A stretch of 64,000 nt of DNA from Cymodocea nodosa (lineage: Eukaryota; Streptophyta; Magnoliopsida; Alismatales; Cymodoceaceae): positions 17,930,501-17,994,500 of the forward strand of contig CM072341.1 of the NCBI GenBank assembly GCA_036874045.1. Direction: 5' to 3'. The translations under genes and the position numbers were made by a program. Under the pieces are notes generated by a model. It saw only the letters and a list, made by a program, of their open reading frames with translations, made no database searches and was not told the DNA's origin. Within the stretch, counting starts at the first letter, position 1. Each line of letters starts with the position of its first letter. Below, piece by piece: positions 13,501 to 25,500 of this stretch.

Positions 13501-16500
13501 TTGTAGAAAGGTAAACTACAAGTCGAAAAAATGTTGGGAAAAGCTTGGTAAGCTTGCTTGAACAAGGGTAGCTACTGAGGCTCATGATACACCTACTGAG
13601 GGCAACACTTCAAGGGAAGCTTCTATAGTAATCTCACAACAAGAGTATGAGAGGTTGAAGTGGACACATGGCTCCAACCCTCTAGTCGCTGCGTCCTTGG
13701 TATCCACTTCTAGCATGACTGTGCGTACCAGTGAGACATAACCCTGGATTGTTAATTCAAGTGCCTCTTAGCACATGACAAATTGTCCTACCCTCCAAAA
13801 AATTCCAAGCTTTCAGAGTGTTACTATTGTTGATGGTAGTTCATGTCCAATATCCAGATGTGGCACAGTGATGTCACTCTTGATATTCGGCTTGAGAATA
13901 CCTTTTTTGTTCCCGAATTGTCTATTAATTTGCTTTTTATTAGTGCTATTACTGTCCAACTATCCTGTTTTGTGACTTTCTTTCCTTTTCATTGTACATT
14001 TCAAGATCTGCAAGCGAGGATAAAGATTAGTTTGGGCCATAAGAGGAGCTCAGGGGAGTATGCTCTCGCTTGAGATTCGATCTTGTGTGGTCTGGTGGCC
14101 TCATTGTCCTCCATTGTTGTGTCTTCTCTTCTTTGGCATCATAGGCTCGGTTATCCATCTATTCACAAACTACGCTAGGTGTTGCCTTGGGTTGATGTTT
14201 CTGAGTTTATGTATGAGTCTTGTTAGTTGGGTAAACACTCTTGGACATCCTATCCTCGTGTTTCTTTAACTAAAAGTGTTGTTATGTTTGATTTGATTCA
14301 CTGTGATGTTTGAGGTCCTAGTCGTGTAACCTCTGTCAATGGGTATCGATATTATCTTGTCTTAGTTGATGACTTCTTTAGAGTCTGTTGGGTGTATATT
14401 TTAAAAGATAGGAAAAATATTGTTATGATTATTCAACGCTTTGTTCAAGAAATTATTACTCAATTTTCTGTTACCCCAAAATGTCTCAGGACAGATAATG
14501 CTCTTGAATTTGTGAGTGCTCAATTTCAACAATTTTGTGCTTCCCATGGTATCATTCACCAAACTACTTGTCCTCACATTTTTCAGCAAAATGGAGTGGC
14601 TGAAAGAAAATATTGGCATTTTTTAGATATTACTAAAACTCTTCTTATTTACATGAATGTTCCTAAATATCTGTAGGCAGATGTTGTTCTTATTGCTGCC
14701 TTCCTTGTGAATAGGATGTCTTTTTCTCCTCTTGGGGGGGAGATACATTTTCTTAGACTTTATCCTGAGGGTGAACTCTTTACTCTGACTCCTAGAGTCT
14801 TTGAGTGCATGACATATGTTCAGAACTTTACTCTTGGTTTGGACAAACTTGATGCCTGTGCACTCAAGTGTGTGTTTGTTGGGTACTCTAAAATTCAGAA
14901 AGGGTATAAGTGTTATCATCCTCTTACCCAGCGATATTACACTACCTGTAATGTCACCTTTTCTGAGGATCAACCTTATTTTCTCTCGGGGGTAGATGAC
15001 TTAGGTGATCCCCTCACTTCCAGCACCCCTTTACTTCCTTGTACTACTCCTGTTCAGTCTAAGGTTCCTATGGTGGGTGAGCATCATACTAGAGAGGGCA
15101 ATGTCGGTGGGGACAGACCATTGTAGGTGTATTGCAAGCGGCAACCCGAGCCCGACTCTTTGGCTACACCAAGAATCTCCTCGAAAGTAGATTCTACCAT
15201 GCCTTTAGATGACCTACCCATTGCCCTACGAAAAGGTACACGTACCTGTACGTAACATCCTATCTTCCATTTTACTTCTTGTGATCACCTTGCACCCTCG
15301 TGTCGTACCTTTGCACTGTCTGTCATGTTTGAACAGGTACCTAAGACTTACTAGGAAGTATTCAAATGTCCCACTTGGAAACAAGTCATGGATCAAGAAA
15401 TGGATGCCTTGTTGGCATGTGGCACATGGGAGTTGGTTTCTTGCCCTGTAGATGCTAATCTAGTCTCTTGCAAGTGGATATTCACTATGAAGTTTAACCT
15501 TCATGACATTGTGGACAGACACAAGACACGTCTTGTTGCTAGAGACTTTACTCAGGAATATAGAGTTGATTATGCTGAGACTTTCTCACTTGTTGCACGT
15601 CTTAACTCTATCAAGGTGCTACTTTCTGTAACTGTCAACAAAGGGTGGCAATTTCATCGATTTGATGTGAAGAATGTCTTTCTTTATGGAGATCTCGCAG
15701 AGGAAGTGTACATGGCACAACTACCTGGTTATGTTACCCAAGGTAGTCAAATGGTATGCAAGCTGAAGAAAGTCATTTATGGCTTGAAGCAAAGTCCATA
15801 AGCGTGGCTTGAGAGGTTGAGTAGGATTCTCTTTGCAGGAGGATTCTGAAGATGTGTTGTTGATCACTTAGTTTTTATTTGCATTTCTCCTAGGAGGTAC
15901 ACTGTTTTGGCTATATATGTTGATGATATCATCCTTATTGGGGATGACAGTGTGGACATTGTTAGAACAAAGGAACATCTTGCCAAGGTCTTTGAAACCA
16001 AAGATCTAGGATGACCAGGGTGTTTTCTCAGTGTTGAGTTTGCATACTCAAAGGGAAAGTTGATGTTGTCGCAAAGGAAATATGCACTTGACTTATTGAC
16101 TGAGACTGGTACTTTAGGATGCAAGCTTGAGGTCACGTTTATCGAGCAGAATCCTTTCTTTTGGGATTTATCTTCTAATGAGTTGTCTGATCCAGGCAGC
16201 TATAGGAGATTGGTGGGAAAGTTGATCTATTTCACTATTACTATTCCTGACATTACTTATGTTGTAGGGCTACTTAGTCAATTTATGCATCAACTAAGAG
16301 AAGTGTGTTGGCAAGGTATCCAACGGGTACTTGCATATATCAAAGGCATCCTAGGGAAATGATTGTTGTACCAACATCATGGACACCTGGATGTGGAGGC
16401 CTTCTCAGATGTTAACTTTGCTGGTAACAAGGGTGACAGGAAATCCACTTCTAGGTATTTGACTTATGTAGGAGGGAATCTAGTCACCTAGAGAAGTAAG

Positions 16501-19500
16501 AAGCAAAGTGTGATATCTTGTTCTAGTGCAGAAGTTGAGTATAGAGCTATCTGTCTCATGGGTTATGAGATGGTTTGGCTATAGTCTTTCTTAAGGGAAC
16601 TAGGGCAAGACATCAAAGAACTTATGGTAATGCACTGTGACAACCAGACTACCATCCACATTGCCAAGAATGAGACGTTCCATAAGCGTACTAAGCACAT
16701 TGAGATAGATTGCCACTATATCAGAGAGTTTGTCTCTAAAGGAGTTGTTAGTACCCCTTACATCTCCTCCTCTGAAGAACGGGTTGACATTCTGACAAAG
16801 GCTCTAGGTCCAAAGTCTTTCAAGTATCTTTGTAACAAGTTGGGATTGATTGATATTTTACTCTCCAGTTTGAGGGGGAGTATTAGTATGTGTGGGTATT
16901 GTATCCGAGTATATGAATCCTTACATGTATCCTCTTCTATACATATACCTTCTATGTAACCTGTTTTTGTGTGATGAATCAATTTGTCCTTCTCTTTCTT
17001 CACAATAATCATAATGGACTAAATTAAATTTATTACACGACGAGGAAAGACGCAAACGGTTAAAGGTAGCACTGGTGTGCTTTCCAAACTGACAAGCTTC
17101 ACAATTAAAAGAAGATACAGACACCTATGGAAGAACTTGACGAAGTTTCTCAAGAGAAGGGTGACCTAACTAACAATGTCACGTAAAAGAAGAGTTTTCA
17201 TTGGACATGTCGCTATCAAGCCACAAGGAACATAATCACGGACCAACAGATATGCCTTATTAAGATGCTTATGCCCTAAACCAATCCTTTGACTCGTTTG
17301 CAAGTCTTGAAAAGTACAATGAAAGGATAGAATGTGACTTTACATAACAATTAGATAGTAATGGTACTTATGGATGGCAAGTTGAAAGAAAACTTGGAAA
17401 CGTAAAGAACATTGTTCAGTCGTATCTGAGAGAAAACTTGTATTTCCTCGTGACTAGATACAAGACATGAATGACCATTAGCTATGGTAATAGAAGATTT
17501 ATTTGATATGGACATCAACCGATCAAAAAGGTTAAAAGTACCTAAAATATGGGATGAGACGCCTGAATCTATTATTTAGGAATCATTAGTGGAAGCAATC
17601 AAGGCATTTGGAATACTTGTATTAGGATGCGTAGATGGAGCGTGCACACTCATGGTAGTAGATTTTGACTCTTAAGTCTGAATAAGACAATCATAGTCAA
17701 CTTGTAGGATGGTGATAGTAGGTTCAGCAAGAAATAGAACGTTGTCTCAAAGTTTAATGCTGAAGTTGAGTATTAGGCCATGTCTATTGCTACATCTGAA
17801 CTCATTTAGTTAAAGGCCTTGATGTAAGAGTTGGGGATGGGTGGATGTGGTCCTATGTCTCTACATTGTGATAATCAAGTTCCCATATACATTGCTAGCA
17901 ATCTTATTTTTCATGAAAAGACTAAACATGTAGAGGTCGATTGTCATTTCATCTGGAACAATTTCTTAAGAAGGATCATATCCACTCCTTTTACTTATAC
18001 TGAAGATCAATTAACAGATGTTCTGACAAAAGGACTTAGTGTAGGTGTGTTTGAAAAATTCTATAACAAGTTGAACCTGTTAGATATCTATAGTTCAACT
18101 TAAAAGGGAGTGTTAGTTTTGATGTACCTCTTTGTGGATCCATTTACTTGTAAATGGATATCCGTTTAGTGTAGGGTATATTTACCCATCTATTATGCAA
18201 TAGAAGATTAGCTTCTTTCATTTTAAACTGCGATCATTTGAGCTTCTACAACTAATTTGCTCTCTTTTTCTTGGACTTATTTGTGCATCTATTTATATAG
18301 GATCTTAATGTACTTCAAGTAACATCATTCTGTAGAATTTCTATTTTTGCATTCTCTTGTAATCAATCCTTCTCCACAAAGGTCATTTGTGCTATATTGC
18401 TATTCTCTCATCGGATTAAGAACCTGTGCAGTGTAAAAAGTTTTACCTGCCTTCAAAGGGAGAAACAATAGTGGGACTTCACAGTGTGGCGATGTGTAAT
18501 TTAATTTTTTATTTGATTTTCAAGGGTATTTAGTCAACTTCTTGGATTTATATTTTTCGATCCATCTTTCCTTACAAGAGAAAAATAGGGAATCACTTGC
18601 TAGCAAGACAAAGATGGCTTTTGTGCATGTGTACTTCACCCAAAAGGGGTTGAATGAGCCTCTGATGTTTCTCATGCCTTCATCACTCCAGCTTGAGAGT
18701 CAGATTTAGGAGTCAGGGTGGTGCCACCTTGTCTACAGACAAATAAGGACCACATACTCCATCCAACTGATAGACAAGCTGTCTGAAACAGTTGATACTA
18801 CATATGTGCCCCTGTGGCTTTATGGGTGCACTTTGATTGGAATTTCTATCACACCATGATTCTTCTTTGAGGAAAGAAGCCACCTCAAAAATCAACTTTA
18901 AGCTCAACAATGCCAAAAAGACAGTGAAGGAGTGGATACCTAAGTGGGAATTGATCAAGGAACCCTGATCTTGAGGAGACACCTAAAGGAATTTGAAATT
19001 GAGGAAAGTGTCAAAACTCCTATCCATGCTGTCTTCTGTTGAAGCTCAAGGAATTAAGGCAGATTCACTGATTTGGGTTGCAACATCTCAAGGCAAGTTC
19101 ATGGCTAGGAGCTGTTTTGAGGTTCTGAGTACAAGATGAAGAAGTGGAAAGCATACAAGCTGGCATGAAGGTCTAGGCTTTACTGAAAGTCAAAGCTTTC
19201 TTATGGGTCTTATGCACATGAGAATGACCACAAAGTTATATCACAGCAAGTGGGCAAGTTCCACTGATCTGAATTGTATTTTTGCACAGTAGGTGGACTG
19301 CCTATTCTGTGTTTTCGAGGTGCTTGTTAGTGTATGGGGATGCTTAGGGGAACAGCTTGTAGCTGTGGGAAAAGTTCAAGACTGTGGAGGAGGCAAGGAA
19401 CTCATTGAAGTTCCATCGAACTTTGTTAGGGAAGGCTTACCAAAGCCAAACACCAGGTGCTAATTGTGATCCACGCAATCTGCTGAGCCACTTGGTTCAA

Positions 19501-22500
19501 GAGGAATACTATTATCTTTAATGATTGCAGTAAGGTTGCCAAAGAAATCATTGAACTAGCTTCAGGTCTGTTCAAACTATGGAATAGCATTCTTTTACTC
19601 ATTTTGTATTCATTTTTTAGTTTTTGCTGCACCTGATGAAACTTCTTGCTCAGTTTTTTCTGTTTGGATTATATTTATTTAGATATCCACTTCTTCAAAA
19701 GAACCAACTTTTAGCAATGATTTCATTCTAGTCTATTGGAATTAGTCAGATTAGAGAGCAGAAAGAACTACTTTGAAACTATAATTTTTAATTCTTATAT
19801 TCTAATTTATCTAATGGGATTGGTACCATGCATTGTTGTTCCTTGTTGATATATTGTGTGGCTTGCTTCTTAATTTAAGTTACTCCAGCCTGTCAAATCC
19901 CTCACAAAAGCAAATGTGACTTGATCATTTAGTTGTTGATCATGCAGAATCATCAAAAATTCAAGCAGCGTTACTATGAGTTTCTAGATCATTTTGAAGG
20001 TCCTCGTGGACCAATCTTTTTAAAAATCTGTGGCGAATCAGCATGCAATGGAATAGTCAATGATTACTCCGCTGTAAGCATCAATATTCTTATATCATCT
20101 TTATATGTTTATGCTACAATATTTATTTCAATAAATGCTGAAAGGGAAATTCCTACCAAAGATTTTATCTGAAGTCCAACAGAATTGTTATTACCGCATT
20201 GTACGACTATTAAATCTATTTTCTGTATTCTTTTTTTTTGCCAGCAACCATGTTCATTATTCATAACAATAAGCCATATATGTCACTGGCATTCAAGCCA
20301 TCTATGCTTTACAAGTGAACCACAGTTTCATCACTAGTCTTTAGCATTTGGCTACATGTTTTGTTGCAGACAATGAAACATGATTCAAAAATCTGCATCT
20401 CTATCCTCCAATGGAGCCAGAGAAACTTTTTATTTTGAAATCAATTCCCATTTTCTGCCAATTTATGCTTGCAAAAATTAATCATTGAATATCTTAAGCA
20501 GTTAAGCTTATTCTTTTTCATTATTTTTACTTCGCCTGGTCACAGTTTTAAATATAAATGCTACAATAATGAAGTGTGACAGAAGTGCCCAATGCACAAC
20601 TCAAAACTTTTTATGGCTACATTTGGTAACACTGTTAGGCCTATGTGACAGCTACTGAAAGAAACCTTAGAAGCTAGTAATGATACAAAGCACATAAACT
20701 CAGCTCTTAGTTGTACTTAGTTTTGAATGCTCAAGGTAAAGTATTTGTGTATTTTTTTAGAGAATCTCATAAAGGAATTCAACATTGACTTGTGTTGGTG
20801 AAATTTTGTCAACTTGTGTAAAAAATCCAATCGATCGACATGAAATATACCATGCATGATTTAAGTCAAAAAATTGGTGCAATTTGTTCCTAACTTTGTG
20901 TTGGATGAAGTCAGGTTTCTTTGTACGGTGACACCCCATATTGGCCGAAGTTTGTAAACTTTGGTTTGACATTTGCATGTGAGTAGCCGAAACAGAATCA
21001 TTCTTTCTTTTACTTACTCCCATCTATCTTTCTTCCCTCTTCTTCTCCAACTTTAATCCTACATAGTTTTTAATGGCTAGCGACCTCATGGGAGCTCCAT
21101 TTCTTCATCTTAACTTCTCATCCAATCATTGGACTCAAACAACCATTTTAGAACCAAGGAATAAAGTATCAATATTGTATTGAGGATTGGTTTCCTAGAA
21201 AAAGGAAATGTATCAAAGATCGTATCGGGGAAACATGGTACTTTTGTGGAAATGACTAAAAAACTCTATATTTCAACTTGAAACTCAATATAAAATAAAA
21301 CAAACTATGATAAGCATATAAAAACATCTAGATAAATTTTTTGAACAATTATCATGCATGAAAGTTAATTAGATAGAAATATAGTAATTGCATGTATGAG
21401 GAAAGACTTAAATCATATAGAGATAATAGAAAAATAGTTCATAATGTTAAATGATTTTAAATATAACCAAATCATACCAAGATTAATTCTAAGTTGAATG
21501 CCTTGGAGGGTTGTAGCCTTATCTTTATTACACTAGATATTGTTGTAACATTTGATTGTGCATTATTTATTTTCTCCACATCTTGTAATGACTCTATGAC
21601 ATCTAGGTGACATAGCCCATATAATACTTCATAACTCATTGGTAATATTTTGAATTAGGCATGTGTATAAGATACCTTATCTGTGGGAAATGATGAAGTA
21701 TTGTAACGCCAAGTTCTCTTGGGGAAGGAGGTTGTCATGGAGTTGTGTCATCAAAATCTTATCTTTATGCCAATTGTTCCCTTAATAGTTGGAAAGGGTT
21801 GCATACTCCATGATTGTATCCTACGTCTCCTTCATCATGTTGACTTGAAGCATAGTGGCTTGGCTTATGCAATGATGACAGATTTGTGCATGCACTATCA
21901 AAGTAGTAATCAAATAGACTTATGTGATTTTTTATAGGAACTATGCATATAAGGATTTTGACTCTAAGATTGAGGTAAAGTTTAAGATCATTCATTTGTA
22001 AACCCTTGAAGATCTATGACAAAGATGAATTGGATTCTCTTCCTCTTGTTGCCTCTTGTTGCATGCCATCACTAATTCTTGGCATTTTCCTTGTGTAGTG
22101 ATATGAAAATGGTTTGTAATCATGTCTCTAAGATGGTTAGACTTTACAATCTTGATCATGAATTGCATAGGTGAAGAACTCCTCTTTTGCAAATGAATTG
22201 AGTGATCACTTACTCTCAAAAAGAGGAATATTACTACCACTACCACTATCATCATCATCATTATTGTCATTGTTGTTATCATCATTCGGAGATTGTATTG
22301 GATTATCATTAAAGTTTGTGGTTGACCCTAAACCTAGACTTCTTCTAACACTAGGCGATTGTGAAGAGGAACTCATATATTCATCAATATTGACACCTAA
22401 CTACTTTGTAATATGTTGGTGTAGCCTCTCACCCTCGTAAAGAATTAACTTGCTATTTTCTTCCATCCATTCTACAATAGTATCTTTGTCATTGAAATTT

Positions 22501-25500
22501 TTCTAGATGAAAGTGACATCAATTATATTCAAATTATTGTTATCTTTTCCATTAGTTATATGCTTCATTCAAAATTTCATGTTATAGTAAATGAAGACCA
22601 AATTATTCAAACTTTGCACTTCTAAACTATTCCTCCACTTTGTGTGGATTAAGTTGAATGTACTCTAGTTTTTTTCATGACTAGGAGTAGAGATAATTTG
22701 AGAAAGCACTTTGATTGCAATCTTCTTGAACCAATACGTCAAGCATTATTGGGCATTTCACTAGAAACTCTTTAAAGATCATGTTCATATTACTAATGAT
22801 TATGCACACCCTACATTCATAAGGCTCACAATTAAATTCCCAATATGATCTCATGTTTGCAAGTTTCATTAATCTAACATGATTTAAAGGGCATGCATGA
22901 TTAATTTATTTACATTTGACCTAAGTCCACAATCTACAGGTGTGTGCCTTGATTTTTTTAGGTGTTTTGTCGTATACCTTCCAAGTGTTACCTAAACTCC
23001 AACATTTTACCAGCCATCCACCTCATTGAGATGCCAACCTTCTTCAAGAAAATCCAAATGGAGACTTGCTTTTAGGGGAATCTGAAGGAAAAACATAATA
23101 AATGTCTCCTTAGCCATCAATCATTTTAAGTTTGCTGCCACTGCCAAAACCTAGTTGCTCCACCCTAATCACCTTGGTCACTTTCTATTCTCCATTTTTT
23201 TTCATTTCCCCCCAACCAACGTAAAGAAATCAGCTCCCTTCTTCTCATCTTCCACATGATCTTTACCATCAAATCACATTCCTTCTCTCAATGTCATAAT
23301 ATCACATTAGGAACACCAATCTGCCCATCACTTTTGATCCAGAAAGATCCCATGGCCTTCATATCTGCCGCTCACCTTCTCTTACACCTTTTTTGAGAAC
23401 TGACTCCAGCTGCATCTCTTCCAGCACTTGTGGTGGTGGCTCCTTCATCATGGAATCCTTATTTCATTTCTTTACTCACAGGCCATTCCCATTCTCCCTT
23501 GATTCTCCACTCATTAGAGAAAGGTTGGGGGGTTTTTTGTTGACAGTGAAAAAGTGCTGAAGAAGATTTATGGATGAGGGAGGAAAGAAAGAAAGATCTT
23601 AGGGAGAAGGAAAAATCTAAATGTAAGTGGGTGGAGGGATGCTGGATTTAGGTAAAGGTTTGGTAAAAGGCAATTGATGATGAGTAAGATTGATATAAAA
23701 AAATGGTTTTTGGATAAGAAGGAAATTGAATTTTGACCAAGTCCTTTTTAGACTTTTACCAACAATCAAACTACCCATTTGCCAAATCATTTAACACAAT
23801 TTAACTGTGATCAGTTAAATATATTTTATTTTCCATCCTCCAATTTTAAATATAGAAAATTGAATTTTTTCTATCTATAACATTTAACTTATAAATGCAA
23901 GAAAAAATGAAAATGCTGGAAGAAAAGTCTGTTTTATGAAAAGCTAATAACGTATAAACTTAATGCATGAAGCTGTTACCAATGTGAGGTTTATGAAGTG
24001 TTCAATTGTATCTAGTTTTACCTTCATAAATAAAATACCTTTTTCTATGCCCTCCATGTCATAATGAAGTAACCTGATCATTTGTGCTGAGGTTCACTCT
24101 CATTCTTATGCCTGCATAAGAATGGGAAACCCTTATTGTCAATTCCTGTCTATTCATCTTTATGATTTTTACAAAGATACTCCTACCCGGCCTTGGGTAC
24201 CTTGGTGGCAGCTCTTTTGTTTTCTAAGACTGTTTGGTACTAGGGGACACGGATTGATCATGCATCCGACTGTTGAGTGTTGTGGCCTGTGCCACTGCAT
24301 TACTCTGCAAAAACCATATTCCATGTGATAACATTGTGGTATGCTATAAAAATTATATCAGATTCAACACCAATATTACATCGTGAGCCATCGATGCTGT
24401 GTATATTGATGAATTGCTCTAATTGCCTTTTCTTTTGTACCAGGTTTTGGCAAAGAAATTTGGTGCTGCCCTGGTCTCTCTTGAGCATCGTTATTATGGG
24501 AAAAGTAATCCTTTCAGGCTACAGACTACAGAAAATCTACGATATCTGTCCTCTAAACAGGCCCTTTATGATTTGGCTTTCTTTCGCCAGTATTATCAGG
24601 TTAATCTATGCATATTTCATAATGGGAAATTTTCTGCAAATTCTTAATAAATGAATTTTCTGAATTCTGTAGAGTTTTGTACGCTCTTTGTTATCGATGC
24701 ACACTCTTTTTTATATTTTCATTTTTGGGTTAAAATTTGTTACGAGTATTGATATTTGATGACTTTGGTCCTCAAATGTTCTGTTACAATTGCTGTTGTA
24801 ACATTGATACAAATGATCCTGTGCTTATAAACATTGATATGCAGAATCTTTGTTACAACATTCATGTTTTGCTTTACTAGAACATCATAGAACAAAGTAT
24901 GGTACATATTATTTTATTTTTGATTTTCAGAGAAATGCATGCTTGGAGTCTTCTGGTAACAAGCTACAACAGGAGACTTTCCTACAAACAAAAAATTTAA
25001 TATATTTTGTGTCAACGCCTGATGGGACATGGCCTAGTGGTAAAGTGCCTCATTATAAGGCCTCAGTGAGAGATCCTGTGTTTGAACCTTGGGGAACTCT
25101 CATGGGTATGGATTTAAGAGAATCTAAGGGGGTGGTATGTGTGAACCCGAAATTTGGGACTTTTTTTTTATCTCAACATTAACAGTAGTAATGCGCTGCA
25201 TTTCAGGTCCATGGAAAAAATTGAGACGACTAGCCAGACAAGAAAAATTCTTCTAACAAAACAGGTCGGACAATGGAATTCACCACAGAACCTTATCTTA
25301 AGATTCCAACAAAGATTGACTTTGACAAAAAAAGAGAGATTCCATTAAAGACGGAGTAATGACTAAATCAGATTCATGGATGACCTTTGTGCCAAGGCCC
25401 TTAAAGCCTTCAGGTGGAACTTCGGAAACTGTCACAAGAGAGTAGAGCTCCTCCTTAGCATCTTCCTCCTCATTTCTCTTGCGAGCAATGCTGACTCAGA

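Larger units (their letters stand above)
12294..17007 (+). mobile_element. Complete Ty1/copia element C, nested, degenerate
   Basis: LTRs lie at 12294-12408 and 16881-17007, with the target duplication ATCAT at 12289-12293 and 17008-17012. The primer-binding site TGGTATCAGAGC follows the 5' LTR (12409-12420), and the polypurine tract TTTGAGGGGGAG precedes the 3' LTR. In order on the plus strand are gag (about 12830-13750), pre-integrase/integrase (14280-14720; [26 protein letters not shown]), reverse transcriptase (15388-15960; [24 protein letters not shown]) and RNase H (16060-16860; [29 protein letters not shown]). In-frame stops in every domain make it inactive. It inserted into the inverted copia body. 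Confidence 0.9.
9890..17728 (-). mobile_element. Inverted copia body inside element A, split by element C
   Basis: Minus-strand copia pol occupies 9890-12293 and 17013-17728. From high to low coordinates the order is protease/gag-end region (17728-17400), integrase (17350-17013, continuing at 12293-11880), the integrase-RT linker (11881-11462), reverse transcriptase (11383-10670; [26 protein letters not shown]), and RNase H (10546-9890). The two parts join cleanly once element C and one copy of ATCAT are removed. The end at 9890-10080 is an inverted, diverged copy of 17729-17925 in element A, including the same TAA stop in the RNase H region. I infer that this is element A's own body, or that of a sister copy, in inverted orientation. 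A separately inserted truncated element is the alternative. Confidence 0.7.
8950..18229 (+). mobile_element. Ty1/copia element A with LTRs in plus orientation and an inverted body
   Basis: Same-orientation 119-bp LTRs lie at 8950-9068 and 18111-18229. The 5' LTR is followed by a primer-binding site (TGGTATCAAAGC, 9069-9081 region), and the 3' LTR is preceded by a polypurine tract (AAAAGGGAG, 18102-18110). Plus-strand gag begins around 9590 (GPNYILWT... with lesions) and ends abruptly near 9889. Plus-strand RNase H resumes near 17729 ([22 protein letters not shown]) and runs to the 3' end. Between them the body is inverted (see 9890-17728) and carries element C. Without element C and its target duplication the length is about 4.56 kb, the size of one copia element. 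No clean target duplication was found. Coding is destroyed by many stops. Confidence 0.75.

Noticed and set aside
25029-25091. Possible functional tRNA gene from the A- and B-box-like motifs
   Set aside because: The sequence cannot be folded into a convincing cloverleaf with an acceptor stem by eye, and it continues into SINE-like sequence. A tRNA-derived SINE fits better.
24850-25182. 110-codon plus-strand frame after exon 3 of the S28 gene
   Set aside because: It lies in the intron, does not match the protease family, and overlaps the tRNA-like SINE.
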